This document shows, one piece after another, positions 61,201 through 64,000 of a stretch of 64,000 nucleotides of DNA (the stretch's first letter is position 1; the number at the start of each line of letters is the position of its first letter). Source of the stretch: Trichuris trichiura. Taxonomy: Eukaryota > Nematoda > Enoplea > Trichinellida > Trichuridae. Under the pieces are notes generated by a model, which was not told the origin of the DNA, made no database searches, and worked only from the letters and a program-made list of their open reading frames with translations. Location of the stretch: the NCBI GenBank assembly GCA_037903355.1, contig JBAJFE010000015.1:310001-374000 (forward strand). The letters run 5' to 3'. A program made the position numbers and the translations under genes.

Positions 61201-64000
61201 AACTGTGCCCATTTTAATATTTGAAAAAAGCTTCTATTACTCATCCACGCGGATTCATTCAGTTAGATGTGTGGCTTGCCTATACTGAGCTCTTAAAATT
61301 TACTACCGCCTTGTTTTTAATACTTGGATGAATGTTTTCTTAACGATTGGCAATTACATTGCGCTCAATCGTTTGCTTACCAACTAAATTACGATTTTTT
61401 GAAAAAGTGGTCGACTGACGAGAGCTGTGCTAATTTTCTAAGAATTCATTTAATGTGTTGGAGCTAACAATTGTTCGCATTCGCATTGAAAGCTGTTCTT
61501 CAAGTCGGCAAGGTCGTTCCCGCTCTTACCGTCCGGTTTTCCATTAATTCGTCAAACGATTGCAAACATACGGCAAAATGACTGTCCTGAATGCCTGCTT
61601 TAAGCATTGCATCATCGATCGGTGCATTCCGTTGTCATAGCAAAAAGTAAACAGCTCTTTACTGGCCCACCTAAACTCCATTGCTTTATTTCTCTGCTTT
61701 TCTTTTTTTACGAACGCGTATTTTTCAGCAACAAAGCAATTGACTAAATTTCACCTCTTAAAGCGGTGCTCTGCCGCTTTTCCGTTCGCTGAATCTTGAG
61801 CATTTTCCATTTAATTTACTTTATCATACTACGGCGCTAATTTCGAAGAATTGCTTCAATAGCGCCACGCCTAATTTGAAGAAAACTGTTCAATTTCAAC
61901 CTATGGCACTACGTTAGAGTAGAATTACTTCAGACTCAGTCTTCAGCTTATCTTTTAATGGAAATAAGCAAATGGGGTTACGGTAATTAAAATGATCTTC
62001 AGGTTACTAAGGATGTTGAACTTTTGCATGAGAATAAAAATGAACAACCATAAGGCAGTAAGATTCGACAGATTACAAATCGGGTTTTTAAATTTCCTTC
62101 CGACTACAATACGCGATATTGTTAAGAATTAACTTGAAGTGCTACCATGCAAATTTTTAAAAATAAGGTCTTTGAATTTTGGTATCGAATAGCATGCTAG
62201 GCAAATAATCTACCGTTTATATTTTTTGGCTCGCAGCATATAGCGTAGCTGCATCTAAAAAAGAAAGTTTTGGCTTTTTACGCAATGAAAGTTGTCCATG
62301 TTTATGAACAATTATTTTTATACGGAAAGGCTGCTTTACGAACGACGTCTGCAGTTTAATTATTTTCATATATTGTATATCATTTGTTTACCTTTCTGTT
62401 TGAAAAATTAACTATCTTATTAATCTTGTTGAGCGTTCGTTGCTTTACGCGTTTTTTATTTTACTAACGTCTTTTGGCTATGTGCACATTTTTCAGAAAC
62501 CCAAGTTGACAAAAGCCGCCTAGTCGCCTGCTCAAAAGCTGAGCAGGTAAGCACAACAAAGCATTGGGTAAAATACGTATTGATTTCATTTTTCTTAATG
62601 CAATCGGTTTTAACGTCGGTCGGAATTGGGCGGAGCAATTTCCCATAAGTAATGCAAATACGAAGAATAGAGCAATGCTCCATTATTCGTGCTCGAAGCG
62701 TGCATTCATCCTTTTGGAAATGCAATGTTGCCCGCAATAATGAAGAGCAAATACTATAAATATGTCACGTCGGTCATGCGTGCATTGCGCAGCATTTGTA
62801 CAAGTCCGCCGGGAAAATTTCCTCATTCGTCACCCGAACGATTCAGGTAGCAAAAGAGATGCCAAAAGTGGTTAAATTGTGTTCGCTGCCACTTTTGTGA
62901 GCAAACCCGTTGGTGATGTAGTTCAGTTTCAATCTAGTTATTGCTCAGTGTCCGCTTGAGCGTACAGCTTTCTGTAAAAGATCGATTTTTGTACAATGCC
63001 CATAAAGGGTCATTCAGAAAAGACGAAGTACAGCAAAGACGATCGTTTTCCTTCAGTTTACCTTTGACCAAGACACCAAAATTTTCTTTAAATGGACCAA
63101 TAGGCGCCAGAGCGTATCTAACTCTAGATTGCGGTCGATGTTTTAAATTGAATACCAGTTTCCATAAAAGGCGAATTCTTCCAAACAGCTTTTTCCCATT
63201 TAATTCGTTAAGAAAACCTGATTTTTTGGCCATCTTTTCCATCCTAAATAGGAATAAGCTAAAGTACCTCTATTTCAGTCTTAGTACATACGTATATTGC
63301 GTAATTGTTTTCTCACATGTGAAATGCAGATTGTATACTTAATAGAGCTATGTTAATCTCTACTTTTCTTTACTGTGCGTTAAACTGAATTTGCAAGCCA
63401 GTAGGTTCAGACTGTCTAGGTAAATGGTTCTCATTTATGGCAAAACGTTATTCGGAAGAGCACTACAGTTCACTCTAATTTAAAAGTGAGAATTTATGCA
63501 AAAGTTCTTGCCTTTATTCTCGTAAATCAAGCGCTGTTGCGACACCGTATATTTCAAATTCGTTTTATTGATGTACAGCAAAGTTAATAAATTATACATC
63601 TTCGTTGAATGATGGACTTTTTTCATTTAGCATTCCCTCTAGTTGCGTATGCTTGAAGAAAGCAAAGTGAATCATTATTCAACGATGGGACATAATCTAT
63701 GGCCTATTGCCCTTTCCCATTGGAACGTTTTTGTATCTACTATGCTTGAGCAAATTTCCATGAATACTTTAAGGCATCGTAATAAGCAGTTGTTGACGAG
63801 CTGCTGTTACTAGGCGGGTTCTCATTTTTTCAAAAATTGTATCGAATTGTTTGACATATAGCTATTCAATTGAAGCTCTTCTTTGAATGAACAATATAAC
63901 ACAACAGCGTCGCCGCAAGGACATCTATTCACGGTATTTTTTTCTTTGGAACAGCTGCAGGTGCATTGTTGTCAGAAGCTAAGACTGGTCGTCGTAGCAA
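58252..64000. other. Intergenic to window end (about 5.7 kb)
   Basis: GC-richer up to about 60.8 kb (5' flank of dystroglycan, probably promoter and 5' UTR), AT-rich beyond. Frames such as plus 59973-60440 and 62941-63342 lack domains and have unnatural composition. A small palindrome lies at 62527-62547. No gene recognised. Confidence 0.55.
62527..62547. repeat. 8-bp stem hairpin CCTGCTCA-aaagc-TGAGCAGG
   Basis: Perfect 8-bp arms with a 5-nt loop in AT-rich intergenic sequence. Confidence 0.85.

Overview
This window is eukaryotic nuclear DNA from a small-genome invertebrate. Genes are protein coding and split by very short introns (mostly 43-66 nt, usually GT...TTTCAG/TTTAG). There are no operon-like runs, no bacterial ribosome-binding sites, and long non-coding gaps separate some genes. 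The gene set is metazoan: dystroglycan, a BMP-type ligand, a NET-family zinc finger and TM9SF3. Together with tiny introns and moderate GC this fits an ecdysozoan. A clade I (Dorylaimia; Trichuris/Soboliphyme-like) nematode is my best guess, but it is an inference, not something the sequence proves.

Layout, left to right. 209-3304 (+): 3' part of an ABCA-type ABC transporter whose last nucleotide-binding domain looks degenerate. 3662-7759 (-): a BMP3/GDF10-like TGF-beta ligand in three exons with a 2.56-kb first intron. 7760-12750: non-coding, with two strong inverted repeats. 12751-15641 (+): TM9SF3 in 14 exons. 15642-21607: non-coding. 21608-23310 (-): NET-family (noc/elbow, tlp-1) zinc-finger protein, followed by a desert of about 10 kb that holds one candidate two-exon acidic microprotein gene (24959-25249, -).

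33976-34713 (-): EAF6/MEAF6, a five-exon NuA4/MOZ complex subunit that is invisible to simple ORF calling. It is divergent from 35763-37523 (+), the cohesin loader MAU2/SCC4, which is intronless. MAU2 is convergent with 37634-38538 (-), an AUH-type methylglutaconyl-CoA hydratase. That gene is divergent from 39580-40633 (+), a three-finger C2H2 protein like AEBP2/jing. A weak short multi-exon candidate lies at 40872-41391 (+).

43796-46078 (-): SET/MYND (SMYD) methyltransferase in at least 12 exons, with one GC-AG intron. 48133-48888 (-): ETHE1 persulfide dioxygenase, intronless. 50145-50633 (-): tentative fragment resembling the TFIIIB subunit BDP1. 52330-55245 (+): MON1, the Rab7 GEF subunit, in eight exons, convergent with 55640-58251 (-), a full-length dystroglycan ending in a dystrophin-type PPxY tail. 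58252-64000: nothing recognisable.

The genes are independent eukaryotic units rather than one pathway. The clearest theme is 34-46 kb, where four chromatin-related genes (EAF6, MAU2, AEBP2-like, SMYD) lie close together. Exon models were built by hand from homology, splice signals and phase. All complete models keep one open frame across every junction.
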